From an uncultured Clostridia bacterium (lineage in GTDB: Bacteria; Bacillota; Clostridia; Oscillospirales; Acutalibacteraceae), in the NCBI GenBank assembly GCA_904397205.1, contig CAJFOO010000039.1, positions 1 through 36,725 on the forward strand: a DNA stretch of 36,725 nucleotides. Direction: 5' to 3'. The translations under genes were made by a program, and so were the position numbers. The notes beneath the pieces are model-generated. The model had not been told where the DNA came from and did not search any database. It saw only the letters and a list, made by a program, of their open reading frames with translations. Positions 16,353 through 24,647 of this stretch are shown in pieces. The stretch's first letter is position 1, and each line of letters starts with the position of its first letter.

Positions 16353-18476
16353 ATGATCACGATGGAAGAAAAAAAGCCCGAGACGGTGCGGGAAGACGAG
16401 CAGATAATTTTTGCGCTCGATATTGGGACCCGCAGCGTGATCGGCCTGGTGGGCCGCAAGGAAGGCCAGACGCTGCGGGTGCTCGCCGCCCAGGTGGAGG
16501 AATACCAGAGCCGTGCGGTGGTGGACGGGCAGATTGAAAATATCGAAGAAACGGCAAAAACAGCGGGGATAGTCAAGCAGCGGCTGGAGGAATCCCTGGG
16601 GTTCCCTCTGAAAAACGTGTATATCGCCGCCGCCGGCCGCACCCTGGAAACCCAGCGCGGGGAATTTGAGATGGAGGTGCATGGGGACGCTATTGACGAG
16701 GCGTTCCTCTCTGAGCTGGAGGCGGGAGCGGTTACCCTGGCGAGGGACGCGCTGTTCTCCGGGCGGGAGGAGGATACGGCCTTTTTCTGCACCGGCCATT
16801 CGGTTGTGAAATATGAACTGGACGGATATGAAATGTCTACCCTGCTGGGGCACCGGGGAAAGGTCGCCCATGTGGAAGTCATTGCGACATTCCTTCCCCG
16901 CGAGGTAGTGGAAAGCCTGTATTCCACCATGCGCCGGATTGGCCTGGCGGTAGCCGGCCTGACCCTGGAGCCGATTGCCGCGATGAACGCCGTGATCCCT
17001 GCCGACATCCGTATGCTTAACCTGGCGCTGGCGGATATTGGAGCCGGCACGTCGGATATCGCAGTATGCAACAGCGGATATGTGTGCGCCTATACCATGG
17101 CAACCGTAGCCGGCGACGAGATTACCGAAGCCATCATGCGGGAATATCTGGTGGATTTTGCCACGGCCGAAGCCATCAAGCGCGATGTGGCGCGGGGGCA
17201 GAGCGTGGTGACATTTGAGAATATCCTGGGGCTGTCGGTGGAGGAGCCGGCAGAACAGATTCTTCAAAAGCTCGCGCCGGTCATGCAGGAATTGTGTTCC
17301 ATTATCTGTGAACGGATTTTGGAAGCCAACGGAAAGCCTCCCGCCGCCGTCTTCCTGACCGGAGGGGGCAGCCGGATTCCGGGATTGTGCCAGTTGGTAG
17401 CCGAAGGGCTTTCCATGACCGAAAGCCGCGTATCTGTGGGCGGCAGCAGCTATATGAAAAAAGTGGTTGCCTCAGACTGCGACATTTTTGGTTCCGAATA
17501 TGCCACGCCGGTGGGGATTGCCCTGACCGCTGCGTCCGGGCAGGGGCTCGACGCCTTTACTGTCACGATCAACGACACCAAGCTGCGCCTGGTGGATAAC
17601 TGGGATATGACGCTGCTGGATACCCTGCTCATCAGCGGGGTGAAGTACAGCCAGATTATGGGGCATGTAGGCAAAAGCATTTCCTTTGAACTCAACGGCG
17701 AGCGCCGCGTGGTGCGGGGAAAACCCTCGGTGCAGGCTGTAGTTACGATGAACGGCAAGCCGGTTTCGCTGGCGGATAAAGTCCATCCCGGGGACGTCAT
17801 TGCGTTTGAACCGGCAAAGCCAGGGGAAGACGCCCGGCCTCTGCTGTCGCAGGTGGTGGAGGGCTTCTCGTGCTTCCCGGTGTTCTTCAACGACGTAGAG
17901 GTCCAAGTGGGGACGTTGGTAACGGTGAATGGGGTGCGTGCAGCCGAGGATATGCCCATTGAAAATATGGATACCCTGGTGTGCGAGACGATTTCTACCG
18001 TGCAGGATCTGTGCGACCAGATGGACGTGGATTTCCGGCAGGTAACCGTCAACGGGGAAGAGGTAGAGGATCCCTTGGCCCCGCTGCACAGCGGGGATCG
18101 CCTGCAGATAGAAGCCGGATCTGCGTCGCCTTCTTTTGATCCGGAACTGCTGGAAGATCCCCCGCCGGAGGAAGGCAAACCCGAGCCCATTCCTTTCGCT
18201 CCGCCGGCTGCCGACGAGGATCCCGTGATCAACCGCCTCAAGGAAGGGGATATCCATGTCACGCTCAACGGCGAGAAAATTTTTGTCGGCCGCCGCAAGG
18301 ACGGCAGCCCGCACCAGTTTATCGAGCTGTTTAATTATATTGATATTGACCCAAAAAACCCGCAGGGGGACATTATCCTGCGTCTGAACGGCCACGAGGC
18401 ATCCTATTTGGATCCGGTGGCGGACGGCGACCGTGTGGAGATTTTTTGGGATAAAAATATAAAAGAAACCGTCTGA
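16353..18476 (+). CDS. FtsA-like actin-fold ATPase with three beta-grasp-like C-terminal segments
   Basis: A 707-residue protein. Residues 18-395 are an FtsA/PilM-type actin fold: phosphate-1 FALDIGTRSVIGLV (20-33), a SHS2-like insert with YIAAAGRTLETQRGEFEMEV, phosphate-2 LADIGAGTSDIAV (226-238) and the adenosine motif VFLTGGGSRIPGL (333-345). Normal FtsA ends near 420; here about 300 residues follow. In them a pattern of a strand, NG, 8-14 residues, then GD and a strand recurs at 464-484 (MNGKPVSLADKVHPGDVIAF), 566-586 and 678-698, recalling ThiS/MoaD/ubiquitin-type folds. There is no FtsA C-terminal amphipathic helix. Start: ATG 16353 with GGGAG 7 bases upstream; ATG 16332 and ATG 16362 are alternatives. 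An EAL-HDOD gene follows 19 bases on. Not the usual dcw-cluster FtsA; role unknown. Confidence 0.82.
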   Translation: MITMEEKKPETVREDEQIIFALDIGTRSVIGLVGRKEGQTLRVLAAQVEEYQSRAVVDGQIENIEETAKTAGIVKQRLEESLGFPLKNVYIAAAGRTLETQRGEFEMEVHGDAIDEAFLSELEAGAVTLARDALFSGREEDTAFFCTGHSVVKYELDGYEMSTLLGHRGKVAHVEVIATFLPREVVESLYSTMRRIGLAVAGLTLEPIAAMNAVIPADIRMLNLALADIGAGTSDIAVCNSGYVCAYTMATVAGDEITEAIMREYLVDFATAEAIKRDVARGQSVVTFENILGLSVEEPAEQILQKLAPVMQELCSIICERILEANGKPPAAVFLTGGGSRIPGLCQLVAEGLSMTESRVSVGGSSYMKKVVASDCDIFGSEYATPVGIALTAASGQGLDAFTVTINDTKLRLVDNWDMTLLDTLLISGVKYSQIMGHVGKSISFELNGERRVVRGKPSVQAVVTMNGKPVSLADKVHPGDVIAFEPAKPGEDARPLLSQVVEGFSCFPVFFNDVEVQVGTLVTVNGVRAAEDMPIENMDTLVCETISTVQDLCDQMDVDFRQVTVNGEEVEDPLAPLHSGDRLQIEAGSASPSFDPELLEDPPPEEGKPEPIPFAPPAADEDPVINRLKEGDIHVTLNGEKIFVGRRKDGSPHQFIELFNYIDIDPKNPQGDIILRLNGHEASYLDPVADGDRVEIFWDKNIKETV

Positions 18477-18495
18477 GTACGGAGGAGGATTAACC

Positions 18496-19731
18496 ATGGA
18501 AAACTATATTGTCCGTCAGCCCATTCTCAACCGCGAAAAGGAAGTTGTCGCCTATGAAATCATGGTGTATAACCAGGACGTCGAGGAGCCGATTGAGCAC
18601 AAGGAAAAGGACATTTACGCGGCGAATACGGTGAAGGATTTCTTCATGGAACTGGATCAAACCCATTTTCTCGGCAATAAGGACGCATACCTTACGTTTA
18701 CGCCCTCTTTGCTGATTAAGGAGATCCCCTGCATTTTTTCCAAGGATAAGCTGATCATCCAGGTGGAGGACAGCGCGATTGTCAACCCCCTTTCGCAGAA
18801 GACCCTGTACCACTATAAAGAATTGGGATACCGGATGGCGTTAGTTGATTTTGAGTTTTCCCCTCGTTTTTTGGGTATTATTGATATTATCGACATCATT
18901 AAGCTGGACTTTTCCAACCCGGATCAGTCTTCGCTGTCGAATGTTGTCAGCATTGCGCGCAAGTTCAATAAAAAGATTGTCGCATACAATGTCAATACCC
19001 GCCATGCCTACGATAAAGCGCGGGAACTGGCCGTGGATTACATACAAGGCGAGAGCGTGGCGGATGTCCTGCGTTCCACGGTGCACCGGATGGATCATTT
19101 GAAGAGCAACTTCTTCCAGCTGGTGGTGGCGGTCAACCGGGAAGAACCCGATGTGGCGGAAATTTCTTCTATCATCAGCAAAGACGTTACGTTGTCGTTC
19201 CGCCTGATGAAGCTGGTGAATTCTGCGTATTTCTCCCTTAAAAACAAAGTGACTTCCCTGTCGCAGGCCATCACGGTGCTGGGGCTGGCACAGCTCAAGC
19301 AGTGGATTTACCTGCTCAGCTTTGGCGAGGAAGACGATGGGATTTCCGAAGAGCTCATCCGGATCTCGTTCCTGCGCGGCAATTTGTGCCAGGTATTGGC
19401 CAAATCCTGCAAGAATTTCCCGATTACCCATTCCGAGGCATATCTGCTCGGTATGTTCTCCACCCTGGGCGCCTTGATGCAGGTACCGCTGGAGGATGCG
19501 CTCAAGGAACTGCCCATCTCGGATGAGATCCGCAGGGGCCTGATCCAGCAGGAGGGCGCTCCGGGGCAGCTCCTGCGGCTGATATTGGCATATGAGAAAG
19601 CCGATTGGGCCGAAGTGAAAAAGGAAGCGGAAGCGCTTGGCTTGGACGTCAATGAGATTTCGGAACAGTATGTCAAGTGCAGCGAACAGGTCGATCAGAT
19701 CTGGGAGGAGCTGAGCCAGGCTCAGAGCTGA
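18496..19731 (+). CDS. EAL-HDOD domain protein (YuxH-like), degenerate EAL
   Basis: A 411-residue cytoplasmic regulator. Residues about 1-195 are an EAL-type barrel, recognisable from IVRQPILNREKEVVAYEIMV and the strand LIIQVEDSAI, but the EAL signature is changed to YEIMV and the metal-binding acidic residues of active c-di-GMP phosphodiesterases are not seen. Residues about 200-390 are an HDOD domain (DVTLSFRLMKLVNSAYFSLK, VTSLSQAITVLGLAQLKQWI), which lacks the HD catalytic pair. Such proteins act as scaffolds or c-di-GMP binders and in some bacteria affect motility. It lies 19 bases after the FtsA-like gene with GGAGGAGG upstream, so the two are co-expressed. Confidence 0.9.
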   Translation: MENYIVRQPILNREKEVVAYEIMVYNQDVEEPIEHKEKDIYAANTVKDFFMELDQTHFLGNKDAYLTFTPSLLIKEIPCIFSKDKLIIQVEDSAIVNPLSQKTLYHYKELGYRMALVDFEFSPRFLGIIDIIDIIKLDFSNPDQSSLSNVVSIARKFNKKIVAYNVNTRHAYDKARELAVDYIQGESVADVLRSTVHRMDHLKSNFFQLVVAVNREEPDVAEISSIISKDVTLSFRLMKLVNSAYFSLKNKVTSLSQAITVLGLAQLKQWIYLLSFGEEDDGISEELIRISFLRGNLCQVLAKSCKNFPITHSEAYLLGMFSTLGALMQVPLEDALKELPISDEIRRGLIQQEGAPGQLLRLILAYEKADWAEVKKEAEALGLDVNEISEQYVKCSEQVDQIWEELSQAQS

Positions 19732-19758
19732 GAAAAGTAAAATGCATCCCCTTTGCCG

Positions 19759-19790
19759 CGCCGCCATCTTTCGGGATGGCGGCGTTGCTG
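19759..19790 (+). terminator. Hairpin after the EAL-HDOD gene
   Basis: A perfect 10-base stem, CGCCGCCATC (19759-19768) and GATGGCGGCG (19775-19784), with a TTTCGG loop. The following T content is modest, so strength is uncertain, but it sits where the + strand transcript should end before the convergent polA. Confidence 0.65.
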
Positions 19791-19830
19791 CGTTTTCCCT
19801 GGGGGATGTCCGCGGAAAAGGCTGGCAGGC

Positions 19831-19860
19831 AAAAAAATCCCCCGTCCGGAGAGACGGGGA
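19831..19860 (-). terminator. Rho-independent terminator of polA
   Basis: Read on the minus strand, TCCCCGTC pairs with GACGGGGGA across a six-base loop and is followed by seven T. It lies 12 bases past the polA stop. Confidence 0.88.
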
Positions 19861-19871
19861 GGAAAAGCCGG

Positions 19872-22484
19872 TTAGTTTTTCGTGTCGTACCACGTTTTTC
19901 CAACCGAGGAATCCGCGACTAGCGGGACGGAAAGGGAAATGGCAGCCTGCATTTCTTCTGTGACAATGGCGGCGGCTTGCTCAGCTTCTTCTTCGGGGGC
20001 TTCCACAATGAGTTCATCGTGGACCTGGAGAATGAGGCGGGCCTGCAGGCCTTCGATTTCCAGCCGGTTGGCCACCCGGATCATGGCGATCTTGATGATG
20101 TCGGCGGCGGCTCCCTGGATGGGCATATTCCGTGCGACCCGTTCCCCAAAGCTGCGCAGGTTGAAGTTGGAGGACGAAAGTTCTGGCAGATACCGGCGGC
20201 GGCCAAAGATGGTTTCCACATAGCCCTGCTCGCGGGCCTGTTCGACGATTTGTTCCATGTACCGGCGCACACCGCTGTAATGGGCGAGATAATTTTGAAT
20301 ATACTGGTCGGCTTCCTTGCGGGTTACGCCGATGTCCTTGGCCAGGGAGAATGCGCCGATCCCGTAGACAATCCCGAAATTGACGGCCTTGGCCCGGCTG
20401 CGCATGAGGGGGGTGACCATATCGGGCGGGACGTGGAACACCTGGGCGGCGGTGGAACGGTGGATATCGTTCCCCTGGAGGAAGTCCTGGATCATATTGG
20501 CGTCGTTCGCCACATGCGCCAGCACCCGCAGTTCAATTTGGGAATAGTCGGCGTCGACCAGGACACAGCCTTCTTTTGCCACAAAGAACCGGCGCAGCTC
20601 GCGCCCGATTTCGGTGCGCACGGGGATATTCTGGAGGTTGGGTTCGGTGGAACTGATGCGGCCGGTGCGGGTTTCGGTCTGGTTAAACCGGGAATGGATG
20701 CGGCCGTCGGGACCGATCTCTTTGATCAGGCCGTCGCAGTAGGTGGATTTCAGTTTGGAGAGGGTACGGTACTGCAAAATTTCCTCGACAACCGGGTGAT
20801 CGTACCGCAGGCTTTCCAGCACCTCTGCATTGGTGGAATACCCCGTTTTGGTTTTCTTCCCTGTGCGCAGGCCCAGTTTGTCAAACAAGGCTTCGCCAAG
20901 CTGCTTGGGGGAATTCAGGTTAAAGGAATACCCCACGTTTTCATAGATCCGATCCTGAAGGCCTTCTATCTCGTGTCCCAGCGTTTTGCCGTATTGCGCA
21001 ATGCTGTCCGCATCCACCGCAAACCCCAGGGATTCCATCCGTGCCAGGACGTAGGACAGCGGGATTTCTACCTGATGCAGCAGGGCTTGCTGGTCATTTT
21101 GTGAGATGGCCTGTTCCAGCTTCTCGCACAGGGAGGGGAGCAGGACTACCTCCGCCGCAAGGCGTTGGAGCGGTTCGTCCCAGCTTGGCGGGCATTCCAC
21201 GCGGCCGGGGGTATGTGCCTGATACTCGGCAGCCAGACGGGGCAGAGAATAGTCGGTGTGGGAGGGGTTGAGAACATACCCGGCAAGCAGGGCGTCCATC
21301 TGGAAGCCGTCAAAGGGGATGGTTTCCATGGCAGGGGAGCGGTACAGGGATTTGCAGTCCCAGGTATATTTTTGTATCCCATCGCTGCCGAACAGCTCCG
21401 TAAGGAAGGCCGGGGATAAGGCTGAAACCGGCAGGACGGAAACGGTCTCCCCGGTGAGGAATACCAGATGCGACAGCCCGCCGGCGTCGTAGTGGCACAG
21501 GAAATAGGCGGCTTTGGTTTCCCGCAGTGTTTCAAGAAGGCTCTGCGCATCTTCCCAGAGCACGGCGGGGATAGCCGGCGCATCGGCTTTTGGAGCGGAG
21601 GCGGCGGTGGCCTGCGAAGAAATCCCCATTTTTTTCATCAGGGAGAATAGTTCCAGGCGTTCCATCTCTTTCGCGGCAGCCAGGGGATCGCCTGAAGAGG
21701 GGACATACTGGTCCAGCTCGGTAGGGATGGGTACTTCGGTATGAATTTTTCCCAGCCGGTAGCTTAAAAACGCACTTTCTTTGCCTTCGGACAGCTTTTT
21801 ATACAAAGCGGGTTTCAGATCCAGTTCGTCGAGATGATCGTAAATCTGCTGGATGCTGCCGTAGGTCTGGATGAGCGACGCGGCCCCTTTCTGCCCAATC
21901 CCGGCCACCCCGGGGATATTGTCGGAGCTGTCACCCATGAGGGCCTTGATGTCCAGGAGCTGAGGAGGGGAAACGCCGTACTCTTCCCGGATTTTTTCCT
22001 CGTCGTACAACACGGCCTGCGGCTGTCCCGCTTTTGTGAATGCCAGGCGCACGCTCACATGCGGGCCGACAAGCTGGAGGCTGTCGCGGTCGCCGGTAGC
22101 GATGACGCATTCCTCCCCGGCCCGGGTACAGGCTGCGGCAAAAGTGCCGAGGATATCGTCCGCTTCATAGCCCTCGCAGGTCACAATGCGGTATCCCAGA
22201 TGCGTCAGCAGTTCCTTGAGCAGGGGGAGCTGGCAGGCCAGATCTTCGGGCATCCCTTTGCGCTGGGCCTTGTAGCCGTCGTATTCCTTGTGCCGGAAGG
22301 TTGGGGCTTTCACATCGAACGCAATGGCCACCGCATCCGGCTGGACTTCCTCCTTCACTTTTTCCAGCATGGTCAGGAACCCGTAAATCCCGTTGGTGGG
22401 GACGCCGTCCTGTGTGGTGAGCAGCCGGATACCGTAATAGGCCCGGTTCAGGATGCTGTTCCCATCCACTGCCAGCAATTTCAT
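19872..22484 (-). CDS. polA: DNA polymerase I
   Basis: An 870-residue DNA polymerase for repair and Okazaki fragment processing. The 5'-3' nuclease domain (1-290) keeps its acidic sites: LAVDGNS, AIAFDVK, EGYEADDILGT and ATGDRDSLQLV. The central 3'-5' exonuclease-fold region (about 305-480) lacks the DxE motif: the equivalent stretch reads AAYFLCHYDAGG, so proofreading is probably lost, as in Bacillus and Taq enzymes. The polymerase domain has motif A DADYSQIELR (near 645), motif B RSRAKAVNFGIVYG (near 698) and motif C VHDELIVEAP (near 822). It is a single gene, with a promoter overlapping that of divergent dus and a terminator of its own. Confidence 0.98.
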   Translation of the reverse strand: MKLLAVDGNSILNRAYYGIRLLTTQDGVPTNGIYGFLTMLEKVKEEVQPDAVAIAFDVKAPTFRHKEYDGYKAQRKGMPEDLACQLPLLKELLTHLGYRIVTCEGYEADDILGTFAAACTRAGEECVIATGDRDSLQLVGPHVSVRLAFTKAGQPQAVLYDEEKIREEYGVSPPQLLDIKALMGDSSDNIPGVAGIGQKGAASLIQTYGSIQQIYDHLDELDLKPALYKKLSEGKESAFLSYRLGKIHTEVPIPTELDQYVPSSGDPLAAAKEMERLELFSLMKKMGISSQATAASAPKADAPAIPAVLWEDAQSLLETLRETKAAYFLCHYDAGGLSHLVFLTGETVSVLPVSALSPAFLTELFGSDGIQKYTWDCKSLYRSPAMETIPFDGFQMDALLAGYVLNPSHTDYSLPRLAAEYQAHTPGRVECPPSWDEPLQRLAAEVVLLPSLCEKLEQAISQNDQQALLHQVEIPLSYVLARMESLGFAVDADSIAQYGKTLGHEIEGLQDRIYENVGYSFNLNSPKQLGEALFDKLGLRTGKKTKTGYSTNAEVLESLRYDHPVVEEILQYRTLSKLKSTYCDGLIKEIGPDGRIHSRFNQTETRTGRISSTEPNLQNIPVRTEIGRELRRFFVAKEGCVLVDADYSQIELRVLAHVANDANMIQDFLQGNDIHRSTAAQVFHVPPDMVTPLMRSRAKAVNFGIVYGIGAFSLAKDIGVTRKEADQYIQNYLAHYSGVRRYMEQIVEQAREQGYVETIFGRRRYLPELSSSNFNLRSFGERVARNMPIQGAAADIIKIAMIRVANRLEIEGLQARLILQVHDELIVEAPEEEAEQAAAIVTEEMQAAISLSVPLVADSSVGKTWYDTKN

Positions 22485-22529
22485 CCTGTCATCATCCTTT
22501 CTTGCAGGGGGTTTCCCCAGCTTTTGCTT

Positions 22530-22619
22530 TTATGATATTGCGCTTTCCGGCGGGCCAGTCATGCGCGGCTTCCTGCCGCCGTTGGGGTGAAAGAGGGCAA
22601 AGCGCCCGCGCTCCAGCAT
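22530..22619 (-). CDS. Possible 29-codon upstream ORF in the polA leader
   Basis: The predicted polA leader (about 140 bases) contains an ATG-started 29-codon frame beginning MLERGRFALF and ending 45 bases before the polA ATG. AAAGG lies 5 bases ahead of its ATG, but that is also where transcription should begin, so the frame may be leaderless or untranslated. No family is recognised. Low confidence. Confidence 0.2.
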   Translation of the reverse strand: MLERGRFALFHPNGGRKPRMTGPPESAIS

Positions 22620-22628
22620 TTTTCCTTT

Positions 22629-22657
22629 ATTATACCACTTTTCAAGCGGGATTTTAA
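22629..22657 (-). promoter_or_regulatory. Sigma-A promoter of polA
   Basis: On the minus strand, TTAAAA (22657-22652), a 17-base spacer and TGGTATAAT, i.e. an extended -10 with TATAAT at 22634-22629. It overlaps the oppositely directed dus promoter. Confidence 0.65.
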
Positions 22658-22667
22658 GTGTTATAAT
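22639..22667 (+). promoter_or_regulatory. Sigma-A promoter of dus
   Basis: TTTTCA (22639-22644), 17 bases, TATAAT (22662-22667) with TG one base before it. The start would be near 22674, immediately ahead of the AAAAGGAGGT ribosome site at 22681-22690. Confidence 0.68.
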
Positions 22668-22697
22668 GGGAGAATCGGAAAAAAGGAGGTTTGTGGG

Positions 22698-23711
22698 ATG
22701 AAAATTGGAAATTTGACCCTTGCGGGCAAAGCCGCCCTGGCCCCCATGGCAGGCGTGACGGACCAGCCCTTCCGGGAGCTGTGCGTCTCGTTTGGAGCGG
22801 CATATGTGGTCACCGAAATGGTCAGTTCCAAAGGGCTGCAATTCCAGGATCGAAAATCCGGGGAATTGATGGCGGTTTCCCAAGGGGAACGCCCGGCGGC
22901 TATCCAGCTTTTCGGCGACGATCCCCAGATTATGGCTGCGGCCGCCAGAAAAGCCCTGCTCCATCATCCGGACGTAATCGATATCAATATGGGCTGCCCG
23001 GCTCCCAAGGTAAGCTGTACCGGGAGCGGTTCCGCCCTGATGAAGCGTCCCGGCTTGTGCGGGGAGATTGTTGCCGCAGTCAAGCAGGCGGTGGATATCC
23101 CCGTCACGGTGAAAATCCGCAAGGGCTGGGACAAGCATTCCGTCAATGCGGTGGAGGTGGCCAAAATCTGTGCCGACGCCGGGGCCGACGCGATTGCCGT
23201 GCATGGGCGCACCCGGGAAGATATGTATGCCCCCCCGGCGGACTGGGAGATTATCCGCCAGGTGAAAGAGGCGGTGGATGTGCCGGTTATCGGAAACGGG
23301 GATATTTTTTCCGCCGAGGACGCGGTGCGGATGCTCGAAGAAACCGGCTGCGATCTGGTGATGGTGGGCCGGGGCGCACTGGGGAACCCCTGGATTTTTG
23401 CCCAGATCAACGCCTATTGCGCGCCGGAATACCGCATCCTTCCCCCGCCGGGGCTGTCGGAACGGATGCGGGTGATGGTAAAGCATATGGAAGCCCTGTG
23501 CGCTTACAAGGGCGAGGAACGGGGCATGCGCGAAGCCCGCAAGCATGTGGGCTGGTATCTGAAGGGGATGCGCGGGGCGGCCGAGTTCCGCCGCCGGGCT
23601 GGTACACTCTCGGCTTTTTCCGATTTGCTCACGCTGGTACAGGATATCTATGAACAAAATACAAAGGAACCGGCTTTCCCGGAAGAAAACGGGAAAGCCC
23701 GGATGCAGTAA
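22698..23711 (+). CDS. dusB: tRNA-dihydrouridine synthase (DusB-type)
   Basis: A 337-residue FMN enzyme that reduces uridines in the tRNA D-loop. The TIM barrel starts at LAPMAGVTDQPFRELC; the catalytic Cys is in IDINMGCPAPKV; VTVKIRKGWD, AIAVHGRTRED, VIGNGDIFS and VMVGRGALGNPWIF are FMN- and RNA-site motifs. The C-terminal helical domain contains HVGWYLKGMRGAAEFR. Length is as usual. The start is the ATG 7-8 bases after AAAAGGAGGT; an open frame extends upstream but is on the wrong side of the promoter. It heads the dus-ywlE-rimI-tsaD run. Sub-type DusB (rather than another Dus) is inferred from Gram-positive distribution. Confidence 0.93.
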   Translation: MKIGNLTLAGKAALAPMAGVTDQPFRELCVSFGAAYVVTEMVSSKGLQFQDRKSGELMAVSQGERPAAIQLFGDDPQIMAAAARKALLHHPDVIDINMGCPAPKVSCTGSGSALMKRPGLCGEIVAAVKQAVDIPVTVKIRKGWDKHSVNAVEVAKICADAGADAIAVHGRTREDMYAPPADWEIIRQVKEAVDVPVIGNGDIFSAEDAVRMLEETGCDLVMVGRGALGNPWIFAQINAYCAPEYRILPPPGLSERMRVMVKHMEALCAYKGEERGMREARKHVGWYLKGMRGAAEFRRRAGTLSAFSDLLTLVQDIYEQNTKEPAFPEENGKARMQ

Positions 23712-23724
23712 GGAGGATTTTCAG

Positions 23725-24168
23725 ATGAATATTATGTTTGTTTGCACAGGGAATACCTGCCGCAGCCCGATGGCAGCGGCGATCTTTAACCGCCGGATGC
23801 AGGAGATTGACAGGGTAGATCTGCACGGGGAAAGCGCTGGGCTGGGAGCGATGGAAGGCCAGCCTGTGAGCGAAAACGCCGTGCTGGCCTGCAAGGAAAT
23901 CGGCCTGGACATTTCGGGGCATACGGCCCACCGGCTGCGCGGCGCAGATATTACGCACTGTGACCTGTTCGTGGTAATGGAAGACGTACATGCCAAGGTG
24001 CTTACGGGAGCGGGGATCCCATCCAAGCAGGTGTATGTGCTCGACGGCGGGGTAGAGGATCCCTATGGCAAGGATCTGGACACGTTCCGTGCCTGCCGCG
24101 ACGAGATCACCGAAAAACTTAAGGGGTTTGAGCAGTACCTCCTGCAAGAGGCCCTGCTCCAGGCATAA
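23725..24168 (+). CDS. ywlE: Low-molecular-weight phosphatase, probably protein-arginine phosphatase (YwlE-like)
   Basis: A 147-residue enzyme of the low-molecular-weight tyrosine phosphatase fold. The P-loop CTGNTCRS begins at C7 and R13, with the general-acid loop VEDPYGKD. T11 in the loop is the residue known to favour phospho-arginine over phospho-tyrosine in Bacillus YwlE, which would make this the counterpart of the McsB arginine kinase in protein quality control. McsB is not in the window. ATG at 23725 has AGGAGG 8 bases upstream and starts 13 bases after the dus stop. The arginine specificity is inference from one residue plus lineage. Confidence 0.85.
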   Translation: MNIMFVCTGNTCRSPMAAAIFNRRMQEIDRVDLHGESAGLGAMEGQPVSENAVLACKEIGLDISGHTAHRLRGADITHCDLFVVMEDVHAKVLTGAGIPSKQVYVLDGGVEDPYGKDLDTFRACRDEITEKLKGFEQYLLQEALLQA

Positions 24169-24170
24169 GC

Positions 24171-24647
24171 GTGGAAATCCGGATTGTACCCATGCGGGAA
24201 GCCCATATCCCCGCACTGGCGGAGCTGGAACGGATATGCTTTGCTTCCCCCTGGTCAGCGCAGAGCCTGCGCGATGTGCTTGCCAATCCCCTGGCGTGCT
24301 TCCGCGTGGCGGAGGACGCGCAGGGCGGCGTGCTGGGCTATGCCGGGATGCACCATGTGGCCGGGGAATGCTATGTGGATAATATCGCGGTGTTCCCGCA
24401 GTACCGGCGGCAGGGTGTAGGGGAGCGCCTGGTGCAGGCGCTGTTTGCCTTTGCCGGCGAGGTGCAGGCCCGCTTTTTGACGTTGGAGGTGCGCCCGTCT
24501 AACGGGGCGGCGATTGCCTTATACCAGCGGTTTGGGATGACGGAACAGGGGCGGCGGAAAAATTTTTATACCGCCCCGGCAGAAGACGCTATCATCCTGA
24601 CGAAATTTTTTGAAGGGGAGGAAGACCCATGCGTATCCTTGCCATAG
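24171..24647 (+). CDS. rimI: RimI-type ribosomal protein alanine N-acetyltransferase
   Basis: A 158-residue GNAT acetyltransferase. It has the RimI-type opening IRIVPMREAHIPALAELE, FASPWSAQSL, the acetyl-CoA loop VFPQYRRQGVGERL and the closing NGAAIALYQRFGMTEQGRRK with KNFYTAPAEDAIIL. The known role is N-terminal acetylation of ribosomal protein S18 or related targets. GTG at 24171, two bases after the ywlE stop, is chosen since it preserves the first beta strand; ATG 24192 is possible. The gene overlaps tsaD by 19 bases, an arrangement commonly seen for rimI and the t6A genes. Confidence 0.9.
   Translation: MEIRIVPMREAHIPALAELERICFASPWSAQSLRDVLANPLACFRVAEDAQGGVLGYAGMHHVAGECYVDNIAVFPQYRRQGVGERLVQALFAFAGEVQARFLTLEVRPSNGAAIALYQRFGMTEQGRRKNFYTAPAEDAIILTKFFEGEEDPCVSLP

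Noticed and set aside
22587-22697. In-frame upstream extension of dusB
   Set aside because: It would start before the predicted transcription start; the AAAAGGAGGT site fixes the ATG at 22698.
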